The notes: generated from the letters alone by a model not told the origin. DNA of 64,000 nucleotides from JACDER01 sp963717765 (GCA_963717765.1 CAVQWX010000005.1:62001-126000), one strand, 5' to 3'. Positions 25,290-34,459 are shown, counted from the stretch's first letter. Numbers and translations: made by a program.

Positions 25290-26519
25290 TCAGGCGAGGA
25301 GCTTCTTGTGCCGCTGCAGGGCGGCGAGCAGCTCGTCCACGTCGTCGACCGAGTTGTACGCGTGGGCGGAGATGCGCAGGTTCGAGTCGCGGTCGGAGGT
25401 GACGATCCCCTCCCGTCCAAGCGCCCGCACGAGCTCGGGCGCGTCCGTCGAGCCGACGCAGATGAGCGCCCCGCGACGCTTCGGACGACGGGGAGTGGCG
25501 ACCCTCGCCCCGAGCTCGTCCAGCCCTTCGAGGAGGCGCGCGTTGAGCGCGTTGACGTGCTTGCGCGTGTCGGCGACGCCGATTTCCTGCATCAGCTCGA
25601 TCCCGGCGACGCCCGCATAGATCGCAGGGATCGGCGGCGTCCCCGACTGGAACCGGCTCGCGGTCGGCGCGGGCGAATAGTCGCGGTGGTCCATCTCGAA
25701 GATGTTCTTGTCCGCGAACCAGCCGGTAGCGGTCGGCCAGACGCGCTCCACGACCTCCCGCCGCGCGTACAGAAACGCGAGCCCGGCCGAGCCGAGCAGG
25801 TACTTGAGGACGCCGGCGGCGAGGAAGTCCACGTCCAGCTCGCGCACGTCGAGCGGGAGTGACCCCGCGCTCTGGTACGCGTCCAACACGACGAGCGCAC
25901 CGCGCTCGTGCGCGATTCGGGCGACCTCCTTCACGTCGACGCGCGCGCCGTTCCGGTAGCAGACGTGCGTCACCGACACGATCGCGGTGTCGTCGTCGAT
26001 CTCGCGCTCGAAGCGCTCGAGCGGGATCGTCCCGTCCGGGTCGGCCTCGACGTGGACGACGCGCGCGCCGCGCAGTTCTTGCGCGTGCCAGATCTGGCCG
26101 ACGGTCGGAAACTCCCAGTCGGTGGTGACGATCTTGGAGCGGCGCGCGTAACGCAGGCCGGTGGCGATCGCGCTCAGGCCGGCGGACACCGACGTCGTGA
26201 CCGCGACCTCGTCCGGCTCCGCATTCACGAGGCCCGCGAAAGCCCGCCGCGCGTCCTCGGATTTCTCCACCCAGTAGTCCCACGGCGCGCCGCGCTCGTC
26301 CCAGTCCTCCAGGTAGCGCTCGTAGGCCTCGCGCACGGAATCCGAGAGCGCGCCCTGCGAGCAGGAGTTGATGTAGATGCGGTTCCGGAGGATGGGGAAC
26401 CGGTGGCGGATCCGGTCGGGAAGCGGACCGACCTGAAGCGGCCGCTCGCGGGCGTGCTCGCCGGCGGCATGCTCGCCGTTCAGCTGCAGTCCGGAGATGG
26501 CACGCCTAGCTCGTAACAT
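25290..26519 (-). CDS. Class V aminotransferase-fold PLP enzyme
   Basis: The conserved core starts at HRFPILRNRIYINSCSQG. The PLP lysine is in DFLAAGVLKYLLGSAGLAF, preceded by VLDAYQSAGSLPLDVRELDV; SVTHVCYRNGARVDVKEVA and the C-terminal NLRISAHAYNSVDDVDEL fit the cysteine desulfurase/isopenicillin-N-epimerase-like group. About 40 residues before the core look unlike the family. The ATG used here has no clear ribosome binding site, so the true start may be internal. Substrate unknown. Confidence 0.8.
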   Translation of the reverse strand: MLRARRAISGLQLNGEHAAGEHARERPLQVGPLPDRIRHRFPILRNRIYINSCSQGALSDSVREAYERYLEDWDERGAPWDYWVEKSEDARRAFAGLVNAEPDEVAVTTSVSAGLSAIATGLRYARRSKIVTTDWEFPTVGQIWHAQELRGARVVHVEADPDGTIPLERFEREIDDDTAIVSVTHVCYRNGARVDVKEVARIAHERGALVVLDAYQSAGSLPLDVRELDVDFLAAGVLKYLLGSAGLAFLYARREVVERVWPTATGWFADKNIFEMDHRDYSPAPTASRFQSGTPPIPAIYAGVAGIELMQEIGVADTRKHVNALNARLLEGLDELGARVATPRRPKRRGALICVGSTDAPELVRALGREGIVTSDRDSNLRISAHAYNSVDDVDELLAALQRHKKLLA

Positions 26520-26666
26520 TCGTGGCCGTGAACGGTACAAGGACCCTGTGAGTTCATCCCAGCCGGACCCGTTCCTCTTCTCGTTCAGTACGACGTACTG
26601 GTGAAGCTTCGATCACGCCGCTCGTGTAGCGGCCGAAGTCGCGCGCGCCGCAGGCCCCCGCCTCGA

Positions 26667-26685
26667 ACCGGGGTCTGACCCCGGT
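26667..26685. repeat. Palindromic repeat, copy 1
   Basis: ACCGGGGTCTGACCCCGGT, a perfect 9-bp dyad around a central T. The same core recurs at 26817 and 37180, always between genes, in the manner of REP-like elements. Confidence 0.75.
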
Positions 26686-26816
26686 GTATCGCTACTGCAA
26701 CGGATCTGTGCCAACTTCGCGCAGCTCCGTTTCCGACAGCTGAGCGGCATTCGTCGAACGGCGCGCTCCACCAGCTGAACGGTTCTGCCCGAAGAGGCCG
26801 TGTCCGTTTCCTACGA

Positions 26817-26829
26817 GGGGTCTGACCCC
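26817..26829. repeat. Palindromic repeat, copy 2
   Basis: GGGGTCTGACCCC followed by GGTTTTGCCC, just after the livF stop. It could double as a stem for transcription termination of the liv operon. Confidence 0.65.
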
Positions 26830-26838
26830 GGTTTTGCC

Positions 26839-27540
26839 CTACCGGCCTAGGTAGGCCTTTCGCAGCTCTTCGTGCGCGAGCAGCTCCTTCGCCGGCCCGC
26901 TGAGGACGACGCGGCCCGTCGAGAGGACATAGCCGCGGTCGGCGATCGAGAGCGAGATGTTCGCGTTCTGCTCGACGACGAGGACGGACACACCTGACTC
27001 GTGCACCTGCTTGATGATCTCGAAGTTCCGCTCCACGAGGATCGGCGCCAGCCCCATCGACGGCTCGTCCATCAGCAGGAGCTTGGGACGAGACATGAGC
27101 GCGCGTCCCATCGCGACCATCTGCTGCTCGCCGCCTGAGAGCGTCCCCGCCAGCTGGTTGCGCCGCTCGTGCAGCAGCGGGAAGAGCTGGTACACGCGGT
27201 CGAAATCCTCTTGCGCGGCCCGCCCGAGCAGGTACGCGCCCATCTCCAGGTTCTCGCGCACCGACATGGGCGCGAACAGCCGCCGGTTCTCCGGGACGAT
27301 CGCCATCCCCTGCCTGATGCGGTAGCTCGTGTTGCGCCCCGTGACGTCCTCGCCCGCGAACTCGACCGTCCCCACGCGCGGCTGGACGATGCCGAGAATG
27401 GTCTTCAGCGTGGTCGACTTCCCGGACGCGTTGCCGCCGAGCAGGCACACGAGCTCGCCCTCCCCCACCTCCAGGTCGACGTCCGTGAGGATGTGGATCT
27501 GCCCGTAGTAGGTATTGATGCCGCTAAGCCGGAGGAGCAT
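26839..27540 (-). CDS. livF: Branched-chain amino acid-type ABC transporter ATPase
   Basis: 233 residues. Walker A is LLGGNASGKSTTLKTILG, the Q-loop/LivF-specific part is GMAIVPENRRLFAPMSVREN, the signature LSGGEQQMVAMGRALM, Walker B LLLMDEPSMGLAPILV and the switch VLVVEQNANISLSIAD. It is the last gene of a six-gene leftward operon. It overlaps livG by 17 bp. The substrate may be an amino acid, amide or urea rather than strictly branched-chain amino acids. Confidence 0.92.
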   Translation of the reverse strand: MLLRLSGINTYYGQIHILTDVDLEVGEGELVCLLGGNASGKSTTLKTILGIVQPRVGTVEFAGEDVTGRNTSYRIRQGMAIVPENRRLFAPMSVRENLEMGAYLLGRAAQEDFDRVYQLFPLLHERRNQLAGTLSGGEQQMVAMGRALMSRPKLLLMDEPSMGLAPILVERNFEIIKQVHESGVSVLVVEQNANISLSIADRGYVLSTGRVVLSGPAKELLAHEELRKAYLGR

Positions 27541-28330
27541 CGGTCACCTCCTCCGCGCCCTTGATCCCCAGATAGGCCTCGACCACGCGGGGGTCGGTGG
27601 CTACCTGCTCGAACGATCCCTCCGCGATCTTCACGCCGTGGTCGAGGGCGGCAACGCGGTTCGAGATGCCCTCGACCACGTGCATGTCGTGCTCGATCAC
27701 GAGGATCGTGTAGCCGCCCTCGTCGCGCAGCTGGGCGATCAGCTCGGTGATCTCGTGCGTCTCGACGGGATTCATGCCCGCAGCCGGCTCGTCCAGGAGG
27801 AGGATCCGCGGCTCGGTCGCCATGGCACGCGCGATCTCGAGCCGGCGCCGGTTCGCGTACGAGAGGGAGTACGCGGGCTGCTCCCACCGGTAGCCCATGA
27901 GCCGCTTGCCGAAGAACGCGAGCTTCTCCTCTGCCTGCGCGGCGATCTGCTTCTCCTCCCTGCGCATCCCAGGGGTGCGCAGGATCGAGCGCAGCGGGCC
28001 CGCTTTGGTGCGCCCGTACTGCGCGGCCATCACGTTCTCCTTGACGGACATGTTCAGGAAGAGGCGAAGGGTCTGGAACGTCCGCGCCACTCCGAGCTTC
28101 GTGATCTTGTTGGGCGCGAGGCCGACGAGGTTGCGGCCGTCCAGGCGGATCTCGCCCTCGTCCGGGCGGTAGATGCCCGTGACCAGGTTGAAGAGCGTGG
28201 TCTTTCCCGCGCCGTTCGGTCCGATGACGCTGACCACCTCGCCTTTGTTCACCAGGAGGTCGAGATCGTCGATCACCCGTAGCCCGCCGAAGGACTTGGT
28301 CAGGCCCTCGAGCTCGAGCAGGGGGGTCAA
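27524..28330 (-). CDS. livG: Branched-chain amino acid-type ABC transporter ATPase
   Basis: 268 residues from a TTG that overlaps the livM stop (TTGA), reading LTPLLELEGLTKSFGGLRV. Walker A is IGPNGAGKTTLFNLVTG, the LivG-specific segment LGVARTFQTLRLFLNMSVKE, the signature YANRRRLEIARAMATEP (degenerate LSGGQ) and Walker B ILLLDEPAAGMNPVET. A longer open frame upstream of this start is only the shadow of livM. Confidence 0.9.
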   Translation of the reverse strand: MTPLLELEGLTKSFGGLRVIDDLDLLVNKGEVVSVIGPNGAGKTTLFNLVTGIYRPDEGEIRLDGRNLVGLAPNKITKLGVARTFQTLRLFLNMSVKENVMAAQYGRTKAGPLRSILRTPGMRREEKQIAAQAEEKLAFFGKRLMGYRWEQPAYSLSYANRRRLEIARAMATEPRILLLDEPAAGMNPVETHEITELIAQLRDEGGYTILVIEHDMHVVEGISNRVAALDHGVKIAEGSFEQVATDPRVVEAYLGIKGAEEVTDAPPA

Positions 28331-29802
28331 ACGATCTCCACCCGCGCCGTGCCGAGCAGGCCCTGCGGCCTGGCCTGCATGAGGGCGATCAGCAGCGCGC
28401 CGAAGAGGATGAGCGCCGTCACGGCCGGCTGCTCGACGAGGACGTTCTCCCAGACGACGGCGACCCAGTACAGCGTCGGGATCAATAGCCCGTACCGCCA
28501 CCAGCCGCGTACCTGGGCGGTCGCGATGATCAGCGCGACCATGATGATGTAGGCCCACGTATCGAACCCCGGATGTCCCTGGGGGATGACCACCCAATGC
28601 TCGATGGCGGTTCCGGCCGATCCCGCGTCCATCGCGGTCCCGGCCGTCCACGAGGAGTCGATGGCGCCTGCGACCGCATGGAACACGAAGCCGAAGGCGA
28701 CCGTGCCCACCGCGACGAAGGCCAGACGGCTCCAGGGCCTGATCCGCGCGACGACGAGGACGATCACGCCGTAGAAGAGCCACCGCTTGAGCTCAGGGTG
28801 GTCGTTCGACGGCGCGAGGAATTGCAGGGAGACGTTGATGACGATCGCGCCGACGAGCACGCCGGCGATGCTCCCGAGCCCGCCGAGAATGACGATCGCG
28901 TAGAGCGTGATCAACAGCGCGATGTCGAAGTTGCCGGCAACGACCCCGGTCTGAATGGCCGCGAAGATGCAACCCGCGAGCCCGGCAGTCCCCGCGCCGA
29001 ACATGAAGGCCATGATCTTCAGGCGGTTGACCGGGATGCTCATCGTCTCGGCGGCGAGCGGGTCCTCTCGCAGCGCCTTCCAGGCGCGGCCCGTGCGCGA
29101 GTGGCTCAGGAAGAAGAGCCCGGCCATCGCGAGCGAGAACACGATGAGCAGGAGGAAGTAGTACTGCTTGGTCGAGTGGAGCTTGTAGCCGAAGAAGTTC
29201 AGCGGGTCGACACCGGGGATCCCATTCGGACCGCCCGTCAGGCCCTCGCCGGCCACCTTCGGGTTCGCGTTGTTGACGAACGCGACGAATGCCTGGCCGA
29301 AGAAGAGCGTCACGATCGCGAGGTAGTCCCCCAGGAGCCGGCGCGAGGTCAAGCCGAGCAAGAGCCCGACCAGCGCCGTCCCGGCGACTACGACCGGGAT
29401 CGAGAATTCAGCCTGCCAGTGGATCCCGTAGTGGCCCGAGGAGAGCAGCGCGTAGCCGTAGGCCCCGATCCCGTAGAAGGCCACGTATCCGAGGTCGAGG
29501 AGGCCCGCGAACCCGACGACGACGTTCAGGCCGAGGGCGAGCAAGGCGAAGAGGAGCGTGTACAGCCCGTACGAGAAGAGCTCGCCCTCGTTCATCCAGA
29601 ACGGCAGCGTCGAGGCAAGCGCGATGAAGGCAATCAGCTTGGCCGGTGGCGGCGACACGTCCCAGCCGCGGGAGATCAGCCCTCCGAGGCCGCCCCGTCG
29701 CTCGTGACGCTCCTCGGCGCTCGCCACCCATTCGTCGACGCCGATCGCCGGGCGATCGACCTCATCGGGCGGGACTGGAGCTAGCGGGGTCTCGTCCGTC
29801 AT
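28327..29802 (-). CDS. livM: Branched-chain amino acid-type ABC transporter permease (LivM)
   Basis: 491 residues, longer than typical LivM owing to a hydrophilic N-terminus of about 50 residues and extra helices in the last 110. The core has GLNVVVGFAGLLDLGYVAFY, GDYLAIVTLFFGQAFVAFV, a periplasmic segment GLTGGPNGIPGVDPLNFFG and the ATPase-coupling loop SRTGRAWKALREDPLAAETM. It lies four bases after livH. Confidence 0.92.
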   Translation of the reverse strand: MTDETPLAPVPPDEVDRPAIGVDEWVASAEERHERRGGLGGLISRGWDVSPPPAKLIAFIALASTLPFWMNEGELFSYGLYTLLFALLALGLNVVVGFAGLLDLGYVAFYGIGAYGYALLSSGHYGIHWQAEFSIPVVVAGTALVGLLLGLTSRRLLGDYLAIVTLFFGQAFVAFVNNANPKVAGEGLTGGPNGIPGVDPLNFFGYKLHSTKQYYFLLLIVFSLAMAGLFFLSHSRTGRAWKALREDPLAAETMSIPVNRLKIMAFMFGAGTAGLAGCIFAAIQTGVVAGNFDIALLITLYAIVILGGLGSIAGVLVGAIVINVSLQFLAPSNDHPELKRWLFYGVIVLVVARIRPWSRLAFVAVGTVAFGFVFHAVAGAIDSSWTAGTAMDAGSAGTAIEHWVVIPQGHPGFDTWAYIIMVALIIATAQVRGWWRYGLLIPTLYWVAVVWENVLVEQPAVTALILFGALLIALMQARPQGLLGTARVEIV

Positions 29803-29806
29803 CCCA

Positions 29807-30802
29807 CTAGACCTTCTGGATCGCTTTCGTCCCGAACAACCCTGTCGGACGCAGCAGCATGAACAGGATCAGGATCCCGAAGACGACGATGTCGGACCAC
29901 TGCCCGCCGACGTAGCCCGCGGCGAACGACTCGGTCACGCCGATCAAAAGCCCGCCCACCATCGCGCCGGGGATGCTGCCGATCCCACCGACGACCGCGG
30001 CCGTGAATGCCTTGAGCCCGGCGAGGAAGCCCATCAGGTAGTACGTCTCGCCGATGTAGAGGCCGAACATGACGCCGGCCGCCCCGGCCAACACCGAAGC
30101 GATGAAGAAAGTGAACATGATCACGCGGTCGGTGTCGATGCCCATCATCGATGCGGCCTCGCGATCGAACGCAACGGCGCGCATCGCCTTTCCCAGCTTC
30201 GTGCGGGACACGACCAGCGTGAGGATGATCATCAGCGCGATGCTGGTCGTGACCACGAGCAGCTGGACGACGGTGATCGGCCGGCCCATCACACTGAAGG
30301 CCGGTTGGAACAGGGGGCCGGGCTCGCCGGTGTTCGGATTGCCGTTTAGCTCATAAGCGGAGTAGCTGTAGCGCTGGCCGTGCGTGAGCAGGAGCACGCT
30401 GTTGGCGAGGAAAAACGACACGCCGAGGGCACTGATCAGCGGCGCGATCCTCGGCGCGTTCCGTAACGGACGGTAGGCGAAGCGCTCGACCACGATGCCG
30501 AGTGCGCCGGCGCCGAGCATCCCGCCGGCGAACATCAACAGGATCAGCGGCACGAGCGCGAGCGCCGGTGCGAGAGGGCCGCCCAGGACGGTGAGGATCC
30601 CGTATCCGAGAAATGCCCCGACCATGTAGACCTCGCCGTGGGCGAAGTTCAGGAGCTTGAGAATCCCGTACACCATCGTGTAGCCCAGCGCGATCAGCGC
30701 GTAGAGGCTTCCCAGCACCAGACCGTTCCGCAGCAGCTCGAAGGCACCACCCCAGCCGAGCTGCGTGATCGTGTCCCAGATGGTGAGAAGTGGAGGCTGC
30801 AA
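29807..30802 (-). CDS. livH: Branched-chain amino acid-type ABC transporter permease (LivH)
   Basis: 331 residues from a TTG, with no ATG upstream. LVLGSLYALIALGYTMVYGI and LKLLNFAHGEVYMVGAF form the LivH N-terminal signature; the coupling loop is SRTKLGKAMRAVAFDREAAS; GLKAFTAAVVGGIGSIPGAM is the conserved late helix. It follows the binding-protein gene after a strong hairpin, so expression is probably lower than that of the binding protein. Confidence 0.92.
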   Translation of the reverse strand: MQPPLLTIWDTITQLGWGGAFELLRNGLVLGSLYALIALGYTMVYGILKLLNFAHGEVYMVGAFLGYGILTVLGGPLAPALALVPLILLMFAGGMLGAGALGIVVERFAYRPLRNAPRIAPLISALGVSFFLANSVLLLTHGQRYSYSAYELNGNPNTGEPGPLFQPAFSVMGRPITVVQLLVVTTSIALMIILTLVVSRTKLGKAMRAVAFDREAASMMGIDTDRVIMFTFFIASVLAGAAGVMFGLYIGETYYLMGFLAGLKAFTAAVVGGIGSIPGAMVGGLLIGVTESFAAGYVGGQWSDIVVFGILILFMLLRPTGLFGTKAIQKV

Positions 30803-30825
30803 GGCGCGAAAGGTTGTCAGAAACG

Positions 30826-30853
30826 CGAGCGGCCCACCGGGGTGGGCCGCTCG
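30826..30853 (-). terminator. Intra-operon stem-loop (partial terminator)
   Basis: CGAGCGGCCCACC, two bases, GGTGGGCCGCTCG: a perfect 13-bp stem between the binding-protein stop and livH. On the transcript it is followed by GTTTCT only, so read-through is expected. Such hairpins stabilise the upstream message and set a high binding-protein to permease ratio. Confidence 0.8.
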
Positions 30854-30875
30854 AGTCGATACACCATTCCGTTAC

Positions 30876-32093
30876 CTAGCCGATGCGATTGTACTTTCCG
30901 CCCGCGACGATCTTGTAGACGCCGAAGTTCGCGGCGCCTCCCATGTCCCCGGGGCCCTGGAACTTGCTCTTGTTCTTTCTCAGAAACACGACCGGGAATC
31001 CCAGAAGGGACTTCTTCTTCGAGAGCTTGACCTTGTTGACGTTCTTGCGCACCTCGGCCCGCGACGCGGTGCCGTTCTTGCACGCCTTCATGATTGCCGT
31101 CGCGTTGACGAGCGCGGCGGTGTAGGTCGGGAGGCCGAACGCCTCTTCCTGGCCGCCATGCTGGGCCTTGAACTTCTTGAGCAGGGCGCTGCTGTAGTCA
31201 ACCGGGAAGGACGACACGTACGATCCCGCGCCGGTGAACGTGCCGGGGGCGAAGGTGCCGTCGGAGCCGAACACGATCGCACTCTTCCCCGCCGCACGCA
31301 GCTGCGTGTAGAAGAGCTGAGCCTTCCCAGCGAGCTGCCAGGGGATGTACACGACCTGGGTGCTCGACGGGATCCGGGTGATCACCGACGAGAAGTCGGA
31401 GATGTTCTGGCTCACGTGATCGCGGTTGAGCGTGAAGCCACCGGCTGCCTGCAGGTCCTGCTGCACCTGGTCGGCGAGCCCCTGGCTGTACGACTCCTCG
31501 TCGTCGATGATGTAGATGCGCTTCTTCTTCAGCTTCTTGTTGATCCAGAAGGCAACCCGCTCGCCCTGCTGGCCGTCGTTCGGGACCGTCCGGTAGAAGA
31601 AGTTCTTCGTCGTCTCGCGTGGGTCGCCCCCGATGGGCCGCGTGAGAGCAACGCGCGACGCGGAACCCGACACGCTCGCCAGGCCGCCGCCCTTGAACAC
31701 GGCGGCCGTGTCCTGCACTTCCTGGCTGCCGGCAGGGCCGACAAGACCGAGGATCTTGGAATTCGACGAGAACTGATGCGCCACCGCGAGCGCAGATGCG
31801 GTGTCGGGCAGCTTCGTGTCGCCCTGGACGATTCGGATCTTGTTCTTCTTGTGGGTCTTGTTCCACTGGGACACGAAGAACTGCGCCCAATGGATCTGGA
31901 AGACGCCGATCGAGGCCGCGGGGCCCGTTGCCGGGTACGCGACGCCGATCGTCTGCGTCTTTCCGCACTTGACGAGCGTGTTCGCGGCGCTCTTGACCGA
32001 GGCGGGCTTGAACTGCGCCTGGCCCGCACCAGTCGTCGCAATCACGAGTGCCGCCAAGACGGCAAGCGCTGCGACCCCTGACACTTTTTTCAT
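30876..32093 (-). CDS. Liv-type periplasmic/lipid-face substrate-binding protein
   Basis: 405 residues. A Sec signal (MKKVSGVAALAVLAALVIAT) has no lipobox. The mature domain has TIGVAYPATGPAASIGVFQI, IRIVQGDTKLPDTASALAVA, GLVGPAGSQEVQDTAAVFKG, IYIIDDEESYSQGLADQV and SAIVFGSDGTFAPGTF, the type-I binding fold of ABC amino-acid/amide receptors. The protein is Lys-rich for this GC content. It is the receptor of the livHMGF system. Confidence 0.9.
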   Translation of the reverse strand: MKKVSGVAALAVLAALVIATTGAGQAQFKPASVKSAANTLVKCGKTQTIGVAYPATGPAASIGVFQIHWAQFFVSQWNKTHKKNKIRIVQGDTKLPDTASALAVAHQFSSNSKILGLVGPAGSQEVQDTAAVFKGGGLASVSGSASRVALTRPIGGDPRETTKNFFYRTVPNDGQQGERVAFWINKKLKKKRIYIIDDEESYSQGLADQVQQDLQAAGGFTLNRDHVSQNISDFSSVITRIPSSTQVVYIPWQLAGKAQLFYTQLRAAGKSAIVFGSDGTFAPGTFTGAGSYVSSFPVDYSSALLKKFKAQHGGQEEAFGLPTYTAALVNATAIMKACKNGTASRAEVRKNVNKVKLSKKKSLLGFPVVFLRKNKSKFQGPGDMGGAANFGVYKIVAGGKYNRIG

Positions 32094-32158
32094 CCTCTCC
32101 TCCTCACTGGGGATGCCTCAGATTTTGCCGCATTTGAACCCTGAGACTCCGATTCCGG

Positions 32159-32878
32159 CTATTCGTTTGCCTCGTACGCGCGCGACGCGGGGTCTCCGGA
32201 GGGATGAAAGATCCCGAGGACCCGCATCGGCGTGTCTCCTTCGTTCTCGAGCGCGTGCTCCAGGAGCGGCGGAAGATGCAGGCACGTTCCCGCCTCGATC
32301 GGGAACGACCGCCCCTCCACGTGCACGCTCCCCCGCCCGTCCAGCACGTAGATGACTTCGTCGTAGACATGGCTGTGGTTCGGCGAGCGACCAGGCGGGA
32401 TCGTCCCGATGAACTGGGTCACGTCCGGCGAGCCCGTGTCGCGATGGACGAGGTAGCGGAACTCCCGGTCCTTGCCGGCCGGCAGCGACGGCCGCTGGCC
32501 GTAGCGGACGACGCGCGGGTCGGGAGCAGCGAGCATCCCCTCCGGGGGCCAGGTGGTCACGAGCACGGTGACGAGCTCGTCGGGCCCCGGGTTGTCGATC
32601 ACGAAGTGGTCGCCCGGCCGCAGATATGCGCCCGACTCCGGTTCGAGGTCGTCGATCTGCCCGTTGGCTTGGAGCCTGGCGCGGCCGGCGACCACGTACA
32701 GAATCCCTTGCAGCCCTTCCAGTTTCTGGGGCTGGGACTTGCCGGGGGCGAAGCGGATGACGCGCTGCTCCAGCCGGTCACTGCCGACCGACGAGTCGAG
32801 CGTTATCCGGACCTCCGCCGTGTCCGTCCCGGCTCGGTGACCGCGGACGTCGTTCTCGTGGACCACGTGGGCGCGCAC
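32159..32878 (-). CDS. Bicupin domain protein
   Basis: 239 residues with two cupin barrels. The first is at about 40-110 (GILYVVAGRARLQANGQI, GAYLRPGDHFVIDNPGP). The second is at about 145-225 with metal-ligand pattern SPNHSHVYDEVIYVLDGRG, then HLPPLLEHALENEGDTPMRV, giving His-His-Glu...His. The first barrel lacks the paired His. It is the first gene of the leftward unit that continues into the ABC importer, suggesting it acts on the imported compound or senses it. Its upstream region has a palindromic operator at 32908-32929. Confidence 0.82.
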   Translation of the reverse strand: MRAHVVHENDVRGHRAGTDTAEVRITLDSSVGSDRLEQRVIRFAPGKSQPQKLEGLQGILYVVAGRARLQANGQIDDLEPESGAYLRPGDHFVIDNPGPDELVTVLVTTWPPEGMLAAPDPRVVRYGQRPSLPAGKDREFRYLVHRDTGSPDVTQFIGTIPPGRSPNHSHVYDEVIYVLDGRGSVHVEGRSFPIEAGTCLHLPPLLEHALENEGDTPMRVLGIFHPSGDPASRAYEANE

Positions 32879-32907
32879 TCCTCCATTGTCGCTGCAATTT
32901 CACGCAG

Positions 32908-32929
32908 TTGCAACAGGCTTTTGTTGCAA
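32908..32929. promoter_or_regulatory. Palindromic operator upstream of the bicupin/liv operon
   Basis: TTGCAACA, six bases, TGTTGCAA: a perfect 8-bp dyad 30 bp before the bicupin start codon, overlapping the expected core promoter. The binding protein is unknown; no regulator gene is adjacent. Confidence 0.65.
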
Positions 32930-33050
32930 GAACCGGCTAGTTTGCGATGCACCCTCTCGCGGTTGGGATCTTGGGACCGCATCGCCCGCGGCGGCGCTGG
33001 CCCCTTCGCTACTCGACACAAGTGCCTTAAGAAGGAGGCGATGGGAAAGG

Positions 33051-33821
33051 CTAGTGCGGTCCGGCTACGGGCTCGGCCGGCTCTGCCTGGACCTTCACTT
33101 CGGCGCCTTCGAGCTCGACGATCCAGAAGTCCCGCCCGAGCACGGGCACGGCGACGTTGTATACGGGGACGTCCCCGATCGCTCCCTCGAACGCTCCCGC
33201 GTGCGCGTGACCGTGCAGCACGAGGTCCGGCCGGTGGCGGATGATCGGCGCTGCCAAGCGGCTGCTCCCCAGGAAGGCCCAGATCACCCTCGGCTCGCCC
33301 TCGAGCGTGGACGTCGCCGGCGCATAGTGGAGGAGGACGATGCGCAGCGGGCACGCGGCAACCGCGGCGAGGCCCTCGTCGAGCGCGAGCACCTCGGCAG
33401 TTGTCGCGGCGTAGACCTTGCGCAGCAGCGGCTCGCCGAAGTCGGGCAGCTCCGAATCGGGGAACCCGCCGATGAAACCCTTGGTGCCGACGATCCCGAT
33501 GCGCGTTCCCCGGACCTCTCTCACCGTGTGGCTGCGCTGCAGGACCTCCACCCCGGCCTCCTCGAGGAGCGCGGTCACCTCCCGGCAGCGGTCGGCGTGC
33601 CAGTCGTGGTTCCCGAGCACGGCGACCACCGGCGTCGCTATCCCGCGGCAGATGTCCGCGAGAATGGCCGCCTGCTCAGGCTCGCCGTACGTGGTCAGGT
33701 CGCCCGCGAGCAGGATGAGGTCGGCGTCACGCTCGGCCTCCTGGAAGGCCGCGCCGACCGCGTCCCGGTTCTCCTCCGAGCAGTGGATGTCGCCCGCCGC
33801 GGCGATGCGGATGGAGCTCAC
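33051..33821 (-). CDS. Calcineurin-like metallophosphoesterase
   Basis: 256 residues with all metal motifs in order: AAAGDIHCSEEN (GDxH), LILLAGDLTTYG (GDx), VVAVLGNHDWHADR (GNHD), IVLLHYAPA and LVLHGHAHAGAFEG (GHxH). Substrates in this family range from phosphodiesters to dinucleotides; nothing here narrows it. No signal peptide. Confidence 0.9.
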   Translation of the reverse strand: MSSIRIAAAGDIHCSEENRDAVGAAFQEAERDADLILLAGDLTTYGEPEQAAILADICRGIATPVVAVLGNHDWHADRCREVTALLEEAGVEVLQRSHTVREVRGTRIGIVGTKGFIGGFPDSELPDFGEPLLRKVYAATTAEVLALDEGLAAVAACPLRIVLLHYAPATSTLEGEPRVIWAFLGSSRLAAPIIRHRPDLVLHGHAHAGAFEGAIGDVPVYNVAVPVLGRDFWIVELEGAEVKVQAEPAEPVAGPH

Positions 33822-33883
33822 CCTGGAGGTGTTCCACGCAGGAGCCGATTCGCAAACGGCGACCCGGGGTATCCACTCAGCCG

Positions 33884-34459
33884 ATGACCCATCGGCCGAC
33901 GTTCGACGAGCTGATCGAGACTCTGAAGAGAGCCGCGGGCGCGCTGCGCGACGGTGGAATCGCGTTCGCGCTGGGCGGCGGGATCGCCTCCGCCGCGCAA
34001 GGCGGTCCCGAGTCGGACCACGACGTCGACCTGCTCCTTCGGCGCCAGGACGCCGACCGCGCGCTTGCCGTCCTCGACGAGGCCGGGTTCCGGCCGGAGA
34101 GACCTCCCGAGGGCTGGCTGTACAAGGCGTGGGATGGAGACGTATTCGTCGACCTGATCTTCCAGACGGCCGAGGGCGACGTCACCGAAGATCTGTTCGA
34201 GCGGGCGATCGACATGGAGGTCTATGCCGTCCCCATGCTCGTGCTCGCACCCGAGGACCTGCTCGTCTCGAAGCTCCTCGCGCTGGACGAGATGACGCTC
34301 GACTACAAGCCGATCCTGGAGATCGCCCGGGCGCTGCGGGAGCAGGTGGACTGGCCGAGCGTGCGCGAGCGAACGAGCGAGTCGCCGTTTGCGACGGCGT
34401 TCTTCACGCTCATCGAGGGGCTCGAGATCGTCTCAGAAGAAGAACTGGCGCCACGCTGA
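33884..34459 (+). CDS. Nucleotidyltransferase-fold protein
   Basis: 191 residues. The polymerase-beta motif is FALGGGIASAAQGGPESDHDVDLLL, with the GG...DxD pair; VDLIFQTAEGDV provides the third acidic residue. C-terminal DLLVSKLLALDE is common in this group of aminoglycoside-nucleotidyltransferase-like or antitoxin-type proteins. It overlaps the convergent M55 gene by 27 bp. Substrate unknown. Confidence 0.82.
   Translation: MTHRPTFDELIETLKRAAGALRDGGIAFALGGGIASAAQGGPESDHDVDLLLRRQDADRALAVLDEAGFRPERPPEGWLYKAWDGDVFVDLIFQTAEGDVTEDLFERAIDMEVYAVPMLVLAPEDLLVSKLLALDEMTLDYKPILEIARALREQVDWPSVRERTSESPFATAFFTLIEGLEIVSEEELAPR

Larger units (their letters stand above)
26520..26838. other. Gap with two copies of a GGGGTC-GACCCC palindrome
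   Basis: About 320 bp between the livF stop and the aminotransferase. It holds two GGGGTCTGACCCC palindromes (annotated separately) and a short AGTACG-A-CGTACT palindrome at 26587-26599. No coding potential is convincing. Confidence 0.6.

Noticed and set aside
26587..26599. AGTACG-A-CGTACT palindrome as an operator
   Set aside because: It lies beyond gene ends rather than at a promoter and has no second copy in the window.
30765..32081. 438-codon open frame opposite the binding-protein gene
   Set aside because: The opposite strand carries a signal peptide and type-I binding fold; this frame has neither and lacks a ribosome binding site.
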